From Amycolatopsis bartoniae (lineage in GTDB: Bacteria > Actinomycetota > Actinomycetes > Mycobacteriales > Pseudonocardiaceae), in assembly GCF_014191255.1 (NCBI RefSeq), contig NZ_JACHWH010000002.1:62001-126000 (forward strand): a stretch of 64,000 nt of DNA, given 5' to 3'. The notes under the pieces were generated by a model. It saw only the letters and a program-made list of their open reading frames with translations. It was not told the origin of the DNA and ran no database searches. Positions 7,778 through 15,166 of the stretch are shown here, one piece after another; within the stretch, counting starts at the first letter, position 1, and every line of letters begins with the position of its first letter. Made by a program: the position numbers and the translations under genes.

Positions 7778-9075
7778 GCCAGGAAGGGCGGCACCTCACG
7801 CGGGTCCGGCGTCGGGGCCCAACGGCCGTCCGGCTTGCCGTACGTCCATCGCGCGCCGCGGGCGGTGATCTGCCTCAGTGCGAGCACCAGGCGGTCCACG
7901 TGCTCCGCCGTCGTGCCCAGGCCCAGGCTCACCCGCAGCGCCTGCTGCCCGCCCGTGAGCCGGCGGGTGCAGATGTGCGCGCAGAACGCGCCGTCGCGGA
8001 CGCCGATGCCGTACTCGGCCGACAGCACCGCCGCGAGCCAGCCCGGCTCGTACCCCTCGACCACGAGGCTCACCGTGCCGACCCGGTCACCGTCGTCGTC
8101 GAACAGGCGCAGCTCCGACAACCCCGGCACCGCGGCGAGACCACGCCGCAGCCGCGTCAGCAGCTCCTCCTCGTGCGCGGTCACCGCGTCCCAGTCCGCG
8201 GAGAGCTGCTCGCACGCCACGCCCAGCGCGTACACGCCGACGGTGTTGGGCGAGCCGGCCTCGTGCCGCTCGGGCCCGGAGTGCCACACCACGCCGTCCT
8301 CGCTGACGTTCTTCGTCGCGCCGCCGCCCGCGAGGTACGGGGTCGCGGCCCGCAGCCAGTCCGAACGCCCGATGAGCGCTCCCGCCCCGAAGGGCGCGTA
8401 CAGCTTGTGGCCCGAGAACGCGACGTAGTCCACGTCGAGCTCCCGCAGGGAGATCGCCCGGTGCGGCGCGAGCTGCGCGCCGTCCAGCGCGATGCGCGCG
8501 CCGTGGCGCCGGGCGACTGCCGCGATCTCCCGCACCGGCAGCAGCTCACCGGTCACGTTGGACGCGCCGGTCAGCACCACCAGCCGGGGTCCCTCGGGGC
8601 AAGCGGCGAGCGCACTGTCCACAGCGGACACCGCCGCCAACCGCGTGCGGGGTGTGGGGATGCGGTGCACGTCCGTGCCGCGCCAGGGCAGCAACGCCGC
8701 GTGGTGCTCGGTGTCGAACAACACGACCGACGTGTGCCGGGGCAGGCTGCGCGCCAGCAGGTTGAGCGAGTCCGTGGTGTTGCGCGTGAAGATCACGGTG
8801 TCGGTGCGCCGCGCGTCGACGAAGCGCAGCACCCTCTCCCGGGTGCGCTCGTAGACCTTTGTGGACACCTGCGAGGCGAAGCCCGCGCCGCGGTGGACAC
8901 TCGCGTACCACGGCAGGAACTCGTCGAGCGCGGAGCGCACCGCGGCCAGACAGGGCGCGCTCGCGGCGTGGTCGAGGTTCGCGTACTCGACGGATTCCCC
9001 CGTCACCAGCGGAACCCGCGTGTTCAGCGTGGCCGGCACAGTGGTGGGGACGACGGGTTCGAGAGCGAGAGTCAT
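7774..9075 (-). CDS. Class V PLP-dependent aminotransferase / cysteine desulfurase-like enzyme
   Basis: A 433-residue fold-type I PLP enzyme. LDGAQLAPH has the PLP-ring aspartate (D198) and FSGHKLYAPFGAG the Schiff-base lysine (K224). FDTEHHAALLPW resembles SufS/Csd-type enzymes. A cysteine occurs where desulfurases carry the catalytic one (GVRDGAFCAHIC, near residue 360), so L-cysteine desulfuration is possible. Selenocysteine-lyase-like or other chemistry cannot be excluded. The start at ATG 9075 has GAGGAGG 5-6 nt upstream. In-frame codons farther upstream would translate the SAM-IV riboswitch and are rejected. Control by S-adenosylmethionine is expected. Confidence 0.85.
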   Translation of the reverse strand: MTLALEPVVPTTVPATLNTRVPLVTGESVEYANLDHAASAPCLAAVRSALDEFLPWYASVHRGAGFASQVSTKVYERTRERVLRFVDARRTDTVIFTRNTTDSLNLLARSLPRHTSVVLFDTEHHAALLPWRGTDVHRIPTPRTRLAAVSAVDSALAACPEGPRLVVLTGASNVTGELLPVREIAAVARRHGARIALDGAQLAPHRAISLRELDVDYVAFSGHKLYAPFGAGALIGRSDWLRAATPYLAGGGATKNVSEDGVVWHSGPERHEAGSPNTVGVYALGVACEQLSADWDAVTAHEEELLTRLRRGLAAVPGLSELRLFDDDGDRVGTVSLVVEGYEPGWLAAVLSAEYGIGVRDGAFCAHICTRRLTGGQQALRVSLGLGTTAEHVDRLVLALRQITARGARWTYGKPDGRWAPTPDPREVPPFLA

Positions 9076-9112
9076 GATGCCTCCTCGGCGGTCCAGGGGA
9101 CCCCGGAGGGCC
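9076..9112 (-). promoter_or_regulatory. SAM-IV expression platform with possible SD sequestration
   Basis: Between aptamer and ATG 9075 the transcript reads GCCCTCCGG ... CCGAGGAGGC. These two stretches are complementary, and the second contains the Shine-Dalgarno GGAGG. A small GGTCC/GGACC hairpin lies between them. There is no T-rich terminator, so translational rather than transcriptional control is inferred. Confidence 0.55.
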
Positions 9113-9223
9113 CGCGCTTGCCCACCGCACCTCGCGACGGGCCAGGTCCTCACCCGGGGCACCCCACCGCGGTTGGAGGGTTGCCGGCCAGCAAGCCGGG
9201 GCTTCGCGCTGGCACTCATGACC
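9109..9223 (-). ncRNA. SAM-IV riboswitch aptamer
   Basis: The reverse strand reads GGTCATGAGTGCCAGCG, then AAGCCCCGGCTTGCTGGCC, GGCAACCCTCCAACCGCGG, GGGGTGCCCCGGGTGA and finally GCAAGCGCGGGCC. This is a near letter-for-letter match to the actinobacterial SAM-IV aptamer core, with SAM-I-like P2-P3 elements and a 3' pseudoknot strand. It lies directly upstream of the class V aminotransferase. It should lower expression when S-adenosylmethionine is abundant. Confidence 0.93.
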
Positions 9224-9237
9224 TACGGCGAACTGTA

Positions 9238-10716
9238 TCAGCGACCCGACTCGCCACGCCAGCGAGCCAGCGGCCCCGCCCGGTCCACCGCACGCAACCG
9301 CCGCTCCGCGAGCTGACGCGCCGACTCCGTCGCGACCACCAGCAACTGGTCGCCCTCCTGCAGCCGGCTCGTGCGCTGCGGGGTGAAACTCGTCCCGTCC
9401 CGCACGACCAGGCTCACCGACGCGCCGACGGGCAGGCGCAGCTCGTTGAGGTACACGCCGTGCAGGCGGGAACCAGGCTGGATGCGCACCTGCAGCAGCG
9501 CCGCGTCCAGCTCGTCCAGCGGCGCCGCGTCGACCTGGATCTCCTTCGGTTCCGTGTCGGCGGCCAGCCCCAGCAGCTTCGCCACCGGCGCCAGCGTGGT
9601 GCCCTGCACGAGCGTGAGGACGATCACGAGCACGAACACGGCGTCGACGAGCCGTTCCGCGCCGGGCAGGCCGGTGGCGAGCGGGATCATCGCGAGCACG
9701 ATCGGCACCGCCCCGCGCAGCCCCGCCCACGACAGGAACACCTGTTCGCGCCACGGAACCCGGAACGGCAGCTGCGACAGCAGCACCGACAGCGGCCGCG
9801 CCAGCACCAGCACGACGGCGCCCGCGACCAGCCCGGGCACCACCGCGTCGAGCAACCTGCCCGGCGACGCGAACAACCCCAGCAGCACGAACAACCCGAT
9901 CTGCGCCAGCCAGCCCATGCCCTCGGCGAACGACAGCGTGTCCGACCGGTGCGGCAGCCGGGCGTTGCCCAGCACCAGCGCGGCGACGTAGGTGGCGAGC
10001 AGGCCCGACGCGTGCGCGAACTGACCGCCCGCGTACGCGACGACACACACCGCCAAGGTGGCCAGCGGATACAGGCCGGTGGCGGGCAACGCGGCGCGCC
10101 GCAACGTCCACGCGCCGGCCCAGCCCAGCGCGGCGCCGATGAGCAACCCGGCGAGCAGCTCGTAGACCACCAGCAACGGCAGCGTCCAGTCCACGCGCGT
10201 GCCCTCGGCGAGCACCACCACGACGATGTACACCGGGGCGTCGTTGATGCCGGACTCCAGCTCCAGCGCGCCGACCAGCCGCTGCCGGATGCCGACGGTG
10301 CGCAGCACGGAGAACACCGCGGCGGAGTCGGTGGACGCGAGCACCGCGCCCCACAGCAGCGCCATCCGCCAGTCCAGGCCCAGCAGCCAGTGCAGCGCGG
10401 CACCGGTGATCGCGACGCTCAGCCCGACGGCCACTGTGGACAGTACAATTCCCTGCCACAGCGCGGGTTTCACCGCCGACCACCGCGTGGTCAGGCCGCC
10501 TTCGGTGAGGATCATGACCAGCGCGGCCAGCCCGAGCGACTGCGTGAGCGAGGCGTCGGAGAACCGGATGCCGAAGCCGGCCTCGCCGAGCAGCACGCCG
10601 AGCCCGAGGTAGAGCAGCAGCGAAGGCAGCCCGACGCGCGTCGACAACCGCACGGCGAGCACGGCGACCAGCAGCACGGCCGCGCCCAGCCCCAGCACGA
10701 CCGGTAGCTCGGCCAC
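9238..10716 (-). CDS. CPA1-family cation/proton antiporter with C-terminal TrkA-C-like domain
   Basis: A 492-residue protein with 12-13 transmembrane segments and the conserved STDSAAVFSVLR and LESGINDAPVYI motifs of NhaP/CvrA antiporters. LSWAGLRGAVPIVLAM is also present. Residues from about 390 form a soluble RCK/TrkA-C domain (VRIQPGSRLHGVYLNELRLP). This architecture matches potassium/proton antiporters of the NhaP2 type; ion specificity is inferred. GTG 10716 has GGGGAGG 5 nt upstream. GTG 10722 would sit on the SD. Confidence 0.88.
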   Translation of the reverse strand: MAELPVVLGLGAAVLLVAVLAVRLSTRVGLPSLLLYLGLGVLLGEAGFGIRFSDASLTQSLGLAALVMILTEGGLTTRWSAVKPALWQGIVLSTVAVGLSVAITGAALHWLLGLDWRMALLWGAVLASTDSAAVFSVLRTVGIRQRLVGALELESGINDAPVYIVVVVLAEGTRVDWTLPLLVVYELLAGLLIGAALGWAGAWTLRRAALPATGLYPLATLAVCVVAYAGGQFAHASGLLATYVAALVLGNARLPHRSDTLSFAEGMGWLAQIGLFVLLGLFASPGRLLDAVVPGLVAGAVVLVLARPLSVLLSQLPFRVPWREQVFLSWAGLRGAVPIVLAMIPLATGLPGAERLVDAVFVLVIVLTLVQGTTLAPVAKLLGLAADTEPKEIQVDAAPLDELDAALLQVRIQPGSRLHGVYLNELRLPVGASVSLVVRDGTSFTPQRTSRLQEGDQLLVVATESARQLAERRLRAVDRAGPLARWRGESGR

Positions 10717-10802
10717 CGCCACCTCCCCTCTCCGCCACCCAGCGTAGAGAGGTGCCCGGAAAATCCGTGGACCGGCTCGGACCCGCCGGGGATGCTGGCC
10801 CG

Positions 10803-11369
10803 ATGCTCGTCGTTTTCCACCCGTCGCCGCGAGGTGCCCGTGCGGTGCTGCACCGCGACGACGGTGTCACGCTCCAGATGCGGTCGTACGACCGGAAATC
10901 CCGGGTGCCCCACGACCTCGCCCACGCGGTGACCGAGCGTGAACTCGGCCTGAGCACCGGGGTGTTCGGCTGTCTCGCCGCCGGGGCGCTGTTCGCGTCC
11001 GTCCAGGTGCTCGAAGGCCGGCTGCGTTACGACGCCAAGGAACGCAGCCGCCGCCTGATCGCCGGTCACGCCCGGGACATCGCGGTCGCGGAGGTCCTCT
11101 CGGCGGTGGTGCACGACGCGGTCGAGCACGAGCGGCCGACGCCGTTCGCGGCGGCTCGCGCCGCGTGGGGTTCCCTGCGCGAGGAACCGTTTCCGTACGA
11201 GGAAACGGATGTGCAGCGCGCCACCAGCACCCTGCGCAGGCTCGGCGACGCGTGGGTGCACCTGCCCGCGGGCACGGGCCTGCGGTTCGACTGGCCGCGG
11301 CGGCTCACCGCTGCCGCAGTGCCGCCAGCACGTCCTCGATCCCGTCGGGCGCCACGGCGAGTTCGATGA
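10803..11369 (+). CDS. Hypothetical protein, 188 residues
   Basis: It begins at ATG 10803 (LVVFHPSPRGARAVLHRDDG), 6 nt after a GATGCT -10-like element. No transmembrane segment or known motif is visible. The middle is rich in charged helices (ERSRRLIAGHARDIAVAEVL). The last 22 codons overlap the convergent DUF167 gene, and that tail (PPARPRSRRAPRRVR) is low-complexity Arg/Pro. The true protein may therefore be functionally complete before it. Function unknown. Confidence 0.6.
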   Translation: MLVVFHPSPRGARAVLHRDDGVTLQMRSYDRKSRVPHDLAHAVTERELGLSTGVFGCLAAGALFASVQVLEGRLRYDAKERSRRLIAGHARDIAVAEVLSAVVHDAVEHERPTPFAAARAAWGSLREEPFPYEETDVQRATSTLRRLGDAWVHLPAGTGLRFDWPRRLTAAAVPPARPRSRRAPRRVR

Positions 11370-11574
11370 CCTTGTCGCGCCCGCGCTCTCCTTGCGCCAC
11401 AAGGACATCCCGGCTGCGCAGCCCCAGCTCCCGCGCCAGTACCCTGCGCACGGCCTCGTTCGCCTTGCCTTCGACGGCGGGTGCCTTGACCGCCACCACC
11501 AGAGCGCCCGCGTGGTCACCACCGACGAAGTCACGCCGGGCGCCGGGCTTCACCCGGATCGCGAAGCGCGTCAC
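11305..11574 (-). CDS. DUF167 (YggU family) protein
   Basis: An 89-residue protein with the family hallmarks FAIRVKPGARRD, LVVAVKAPAVEGKANEAV and DKVIELA. DUF167 is a small conserved alpha/beta family of uncertain function. GTG 11574 overlaps the stop of the upstream ArsR-type gene (GTGA), so the pair is co-translated. It overlaps the 3' end of the forward hypothetical gene by 65 bp. Confidence 0.88.
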   Translation of the reverse strand: MTRFAIRVKPGARRDFVGGDHAGALVVAVKAPAVEGKANEAVRRVLARELGLRSRDVLVAQGERGRDKVIELAVAPDGIEDVLAALRQR

Positions 11575-12245
11575 GCCAGCACAGCCTCGTCGACACCCAG
11601 CCGCGCGAACGGTTCCCCGGCGCACAGCCGGATCGCGCGGTGCGGCTCCCGCACCACCCAGCCCTCCCCGAGCGCGTGGTCGAGCAGCGCGGCGGGCAGC
11701 GCGCCGCCGAAGTGGTCGCGCCGCTCGGTCCAGTCGAGACAGTCGCGCAGGAGCGGTCGCCGTCCGGCCTCCGGAACGGGCACGCCCAGCTCGGCCAGCA
11801 CCTCGCGGCCTCGCGACGTGAGCGTGAGCCCGGCCTGGACGTCGACGAGCCCGGCACGCACCAGGCCGTCCCGGAGCGCGACGCCCAGCGTGCCGGCGAG
11901 GTGGTCGTAGCAGGTGCGGGCGAACGCGAGCCGCTGCACGCGCAGCGACTCCTTCAGCCCGCGGGCGGGCCGCTGCTCGGCGTGCTGCGCGAGGTGCTCG
12001 ATGAGCTCGGCCACGCGTGGGCCGGCGAGGCGCACGTAGCTGTGCCGCCCCTGCTTGGCACCGGTGACGAACCCGGCCTCCCGCAGCCGCGTCACGTGCT
12101 CGCTCGCGGTGGACGGCCCGACCCCGGCGGCCTTCGCCAGCTCGCCGACGGTCCAGGCGCGCCCGTCGAGCAACGCGAGGCACATCGCCGCCCGGCTGGG
12201 CTCCGCGAGCACAGCGGCGACCTCCGCGAGTCCGACGGTCTGCAC
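11571..12245 (-). CDS. ArsR-family helix-turn-helix regulator
   Basis: A 224-residue protein with an N-terminal winged HTH (AAVLAEPSRAAMCLALLDG, AGVGPSTASEHVTRLREAGF) and a C-terminal domain of about 120 residues ending in a WVVREPHRAIRLC segment. The canonical ArsR metal-binding ELCVC box is absent, so another ligand is likely. GTG 12245 sits exactly 7 nt after TAGCGT, fitting a leaderless transcript. ATG 12272 is upstream of that promoter and less likely. It is divergent from an MFS exporter, its probable target. Confidence 0.83.
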   Translation of the reverse strand: MQTVGLAEVAAVLAEPSRAAMCLALLDGRAWTVGELAKAAGVGPSTASEHVTRLREAGFVTGAKQGRHSYVRLAGPRVAELIEHLAQHAEQRPARGLKESLRVQRLAFARTCYDHLAGTLGVALRDGLVRAGLVDVQAGLTLTSRGREVLAELGVPVPEAGRRPLLRDCLDWTERRDHFGGALPAALLDHALGEGWVVREPHRAIRLCAGEPFARLGVDEAVLA

Positions 12246-12252
12246 GTCTCCC

Positions 12253-12304
12253 ACGCTAGCCGCCGCACACATCGGCGGGTACCGACACGTCCCGCTCCTA
12301 GCGT
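12253..12304. promoter_or_regulatory. Mirror-image leaderless promoters for ArsR-type regulator and MFS exporter
   Basis: TAGCGT occurs on the reverse strand at 12258-12253 (7 nt before GTG 12245) and on the forward strand at 12299-12304 (7 nt before ATG 12312). The 40 bp between them would hold both -35 regions and any operator; ATCGGCGGGTACCGA in it is weakly palindromic. A repressor here could shut both genes. Confidence 0.5.
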
Positions 12305-12311
12305 CGGCGCC

Positions 12312-13685
12312 ATGAGGAAGCAGCTGACCCTTCTTTCCCTTTGCCTGGGCCTGTTCCTGGCCCAGACCGACACGACCGCCGTCAACCTGGCGCTGCCCGC
12401 GATCGGCGCGCGCCTGCACGGCTCGCTGGGGAACCTGCAGGAGGTGGTGGACGCCTACAACGTCGCGTTCGCGGCACTCCTGCTGACCGGCGGCACCCTC
12501 GGCGACAGGTTCGGCAGGCGGCGCCTGTTCCGCACCGGCACGGCGATCTTCGTCCTCGGTTCCGTGCTGTGCGCGCTGGCGCCCACCATGACGCTGCTCG
12601 TCGCCGCGCGTGCCGTGCAGGGCGCGGGCGCCGCGCTCGCGATCCCGCAGAGCCTGGCGCTGCTCGCGGTGGCCTTTCCCGGACGCCGCGAGCGGCACCG
12701 CGCGATGGCCGCCTGGTCGATGGTCACCGGCGTCGCGCTCGCGTCCGGCCCCGTCCTCGGCGGGTTCCTCGTCGAGCGGACGGGCTGGCCCGCCATCTTC
12801 TGGCTCAACCTGCCGATCGGCCTGGCCGCGCTGGCGCTGAGCCTCGCCGTGCCGGAGTCGGCCGATCCGCGCCCGCGGGGCCTCGACGTTCCGGGGCAGC
12901 TGCTGGCGGTGGTGTTCCTGGGCTCGCTCACGTTCGCGGTCGTGCACACCGCGGTACTGGCGGGGGCCGTGGCGGTGGCCGCCGGAGCCGCCTTCCTGTG
13001 GGCCGGGCGGCGGGAGGGGGCGATGCTGCCGCTGGGCCTGCTCAGGCGCGGACAGCTGCCGGTCGCCGGCACGGTCGCGCTGTGCATGACCTTCTGCATG
13101 TACGGGTTCCTGCTGCTCGCGGGGCTGTACCTGCAACGGGACCGGGGCGCGGGCACGCTGCTCGCCGGACTGGAGCTCCTGCCGCTGCCGCTGGTGGTGG
13201 TGCTCGGGTCGCCGCTGACCGCCCGGCTGGTGACCCGGTTCGGCCCGCGCCCGGCGATGACGGCCGGGATGGCCGCGCTGGCCACCGGGCTCACCGCGTT
13301 CGCGGTCGCCGGGCCGCGGGCTCCCCTGCCGTTGCTGGAGGTCGTGTTCGCGGTGCTCGGCGCCGGGCTGGCGCTGAACACCGGGCCGGTGGTCGGCGTC
13401 GCCGTCAGCGCGGTTTCAGCCGACCGGGCGGGTCTGGCCGCGGGCGTGGTGAACCTCGCCAGGATGTCCGGCGCCGCGCTCGGCGTCGCCGTCCTCGGGG
13501 TTGTCATGGCCGGTGCCGGGCTACGGGCGGCACTGGCGACCGGCGCGGCCTTCGCACTGGCCGGTGCGCTCGTCGCCTGGCTCGGGGTTCAGAGGCGGCT
13601 CAGGAACGCCGCCGACGCCGAGACCGCGGGCTTCGAGGAGTTGGTGCCCAGCACCAGCAGCGAGAACGCCACGTCGTCGCGGTAG
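12312..13685 (+). CDS. MFS drug exporter (DHA2-like)
   Basis: A 457-residue protein with 13-14 hydrophobic segments. It has motif A-like GGTLGDRFGRRRLFR after TM2 and the antiporter-type motif C region WSMVTGVALASGPVLGGFLVER, placing it among EmrB/QacA-type exporters. ATG 12312 follows TAGCGT by 7 nt. It is divergent from the ArsR-type regulator, which suggests inducible export of an unknown compound. Its last 97 bp overlap the convergent PBP gene, and the Ser/Thr/Glu-rich tail encoded there may be a read-through extension. Confidence 0.87.
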   Translation: MRKQLTLLSLCLGLFLAQTDTTAVNLALPAIGARLHGSLGNLQEVVDAYNVAFAALLLTGGTLGDRFGRRRLFRTGTAIFVLGSVLCALAPTMTLLVAARAVQGAGAALAIPQSLALLAVAFPGRRERHRAMAAWSMVTGVALASGPVLGGFLVERTGWPAIFWLNLPIGLAALALSLAVPESADPRPRGLDVPGQLLAVVFLGSLTFAVVHTAVLAGAVAVAAGAAFLWAGRREGAMLPLGLLRRGQLPVAGTVALCMTFCMYGFLLLAGLYLQRDRGAGTLLAGLELLPLPLVVVLGSPLTARLVTRFGPRPAMTAGMAALATGLTAFAVAGPRAPLPLLEVVFAVLGAGLALNTGPVVGVAVSAVSADRAGLAAGVVNLARMSGAALGVAVLGVVMAGAGLRAALATGAAFALAGALVAWLGVQRRLRNAADAETAGFEELVPSTSSENATSSR

Positions 13686-15115
13686 CCGGCGAACCAGCCG
13701 TTCGCCTGGGCGCCGTTGCCGAACTGGGCCGTGCCCGTCTTGCCGTACACCTTGCCGCTGCTCGCGAGCCCCTTCGCGGTGCCGCCCGTGACCACCTCAC
13801 GCATCATCGACCGCAGCGCGGTGACCACGCCGCTCGGCGGCGCGTCATAACCCGTGGTCACGCTGGTCTCCTGCCCGCGCACCAGCTGCGGCGTGACGGC
13901 CTTACCGGATGCCACCGTGGCGGCCATCAGCGCGAGCCCGAACGGGCTGGCCTGCACCGTGCCCTGTCCGATCGCCGACTCCACCTGCTCGGCGTCACTG
14001 CCCGCCGCGACGACCTTGCCCGCCTCCGTGGAGACCCCGGGGATGTCGAAGTCGGCGTTGAGCCCGAACTGGCTCGCCGCGTTCGCCAGCGCGTCCTTGG
14101 GCAGCTGCGAGGCGAGCTGCGCGAACGTCGTGTTGCACGAATGCGCGAATGCCGAGTGCAGCGGCAGCGGGGCCAGCGAGAACTGGTCGTCGTTCGGAAT
14201 GGTGCGCTGGCCGAGCTGGACCGTGGCCGGGCACGGCAGCACGGTGTCCGCGTCGGCGACCCCGGCTTCCAGCACCGCCGCCGCGGTCGCGATCTTGAAC
14301 GTCGAGCCCGGCGCGTACTGCCCGGTGAGCGGGTTGTCCTGGCCGGTCCCGGCCGCCGCGACCGCGAGGATGTCACCCGTCGAGGGCTGGATCGCCACCA
14401 GCAGCGCCGGGGCGCCCGCCGAGTCGACCGCCGCCTGCGCGGCGGCCTGCGCCTTGCTGCTCAACGAAACCTGCTGCGGCTTGGCCTCGACCTTCCCCTC
14501 CTGGTAGAGGGTCTGCTCGCCGTCGGTGGCGCTGACCCGCACGACCGACCACGCCTGGCTGCTGGTGCGCAGCTGCTGGACCTTCGGCAGCACCAGCGGC
14601 GCGGCCTTGGGGTCCAGCACCTTGCCGTCGCGGTCGGTCACCGTCGTACCCGCACCCGCGCGGACCTCCAGCCGGTCACCCGGCCCCAGCTCCGGGTGGA
14701 TGACCGCGGGGCTGAAGTGGACGTGCCAGCCCTGGTCGTCGTGCTTCAGCGGCAACGTGACGTCATAGCTCCACACACGCCCGGGGCTGAGGTTCCACTT
14801 GACCCGCGCGAGCGCCGAGTCACTCTTGAGCTGCGTCAGCGTCGCGACCGGCTTCGCCGGTGCGAAGCCCTGAGCGACGGCCCGGAACGCCGTCCGGGCA
14901 GCCGCCGGGTCGTCAGTCAGCGAAGCCGCGACATCACTGTCCGACGCCCAAGCCTGCAGGTACTTGTTCACCAGCACCTCGGCGTCTCCGCCCGACGAGG
15001 CCGAGGCGGGCGCCTGGCCCGAGCCGCCGCGCAGCACCACGAACGCCGCCACCACGATGGCGACCACCACCACGGCGGCTCCGGCCAGCACCCATCTCTT
15101 CGCGTTCCGCGACAC
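13589..15115 (-). CDS. Class B penicillin-binding protein (transpeptidase) with MecA-N/NTF2-like domain
   Basis: A 508-residue membrane-anchored D,D-transpeptidase. It has a short cytoplasmic start, one helix (about residues 8-28), an NTF2-like MecA-N domain (about 45-135) and a dimerisation/linker region. The transpeptidase motifs follow: STFK (S271-K274), SCN (326-328) and GKTGTAQ. It resembles mycobacterial Rv2864c-type penicillin-binding proteins but lacks a lipobox. GTG 15115 is preceded by GGGGGTCGAG. It lies just downstream of ileS; a 50-bp gap gives no clear terminator, so co-transcription is possible. Confidence 0.87.
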   Translation of the reverse strand: MSRNAKRWVLAGAAVVVVAIVVAAFVVLRGGSGQAPASASSGGDAEVLVNKYLQAWASDSDVAASLTDDPAAARTAFRAVAQGFAPAKPVATLTQLKSDSALARVKWNLSPGRVWSYDVTLPLKHDDQGWHVHFSPAVIHPELGPGDRLEVRAGAGTTVTDRDGKVLDPKAAPLVLPKVQQLRTSSQAWSVVRVSATDGEQTLYQEGKVEAKPQQVSLSSKAQAAAQAAVDSAGAPALLVAIQPSTGDILAVAAAGTGQDNPLTGQYAPGSTFKIATAAAVLEAGVADADTVLPCPATVQLGQRTIPNDDQFSLAPLPLHSAFAHSCNTTFAQLASQLPKDALANAASQFGLNADFDIPGVSTEAGKVVAAGSDAEQVESAIGQGTVQASPFGLALMAATVASGKAVTPQLVRGQETSVTTGYDAPPSGVVTALRSMMREVVTGGTAKGLASSGKVYGKTGTAQFGNGAQANGWFAGYRDDVAFSLLVLGTNSSKPAVSASAAFLSRL

Positions 15116-15166
15116 GCTCGACCCCCAGTCGGTTTCGCCGGTAGATCGATCTCGCCGCGAACTTCG

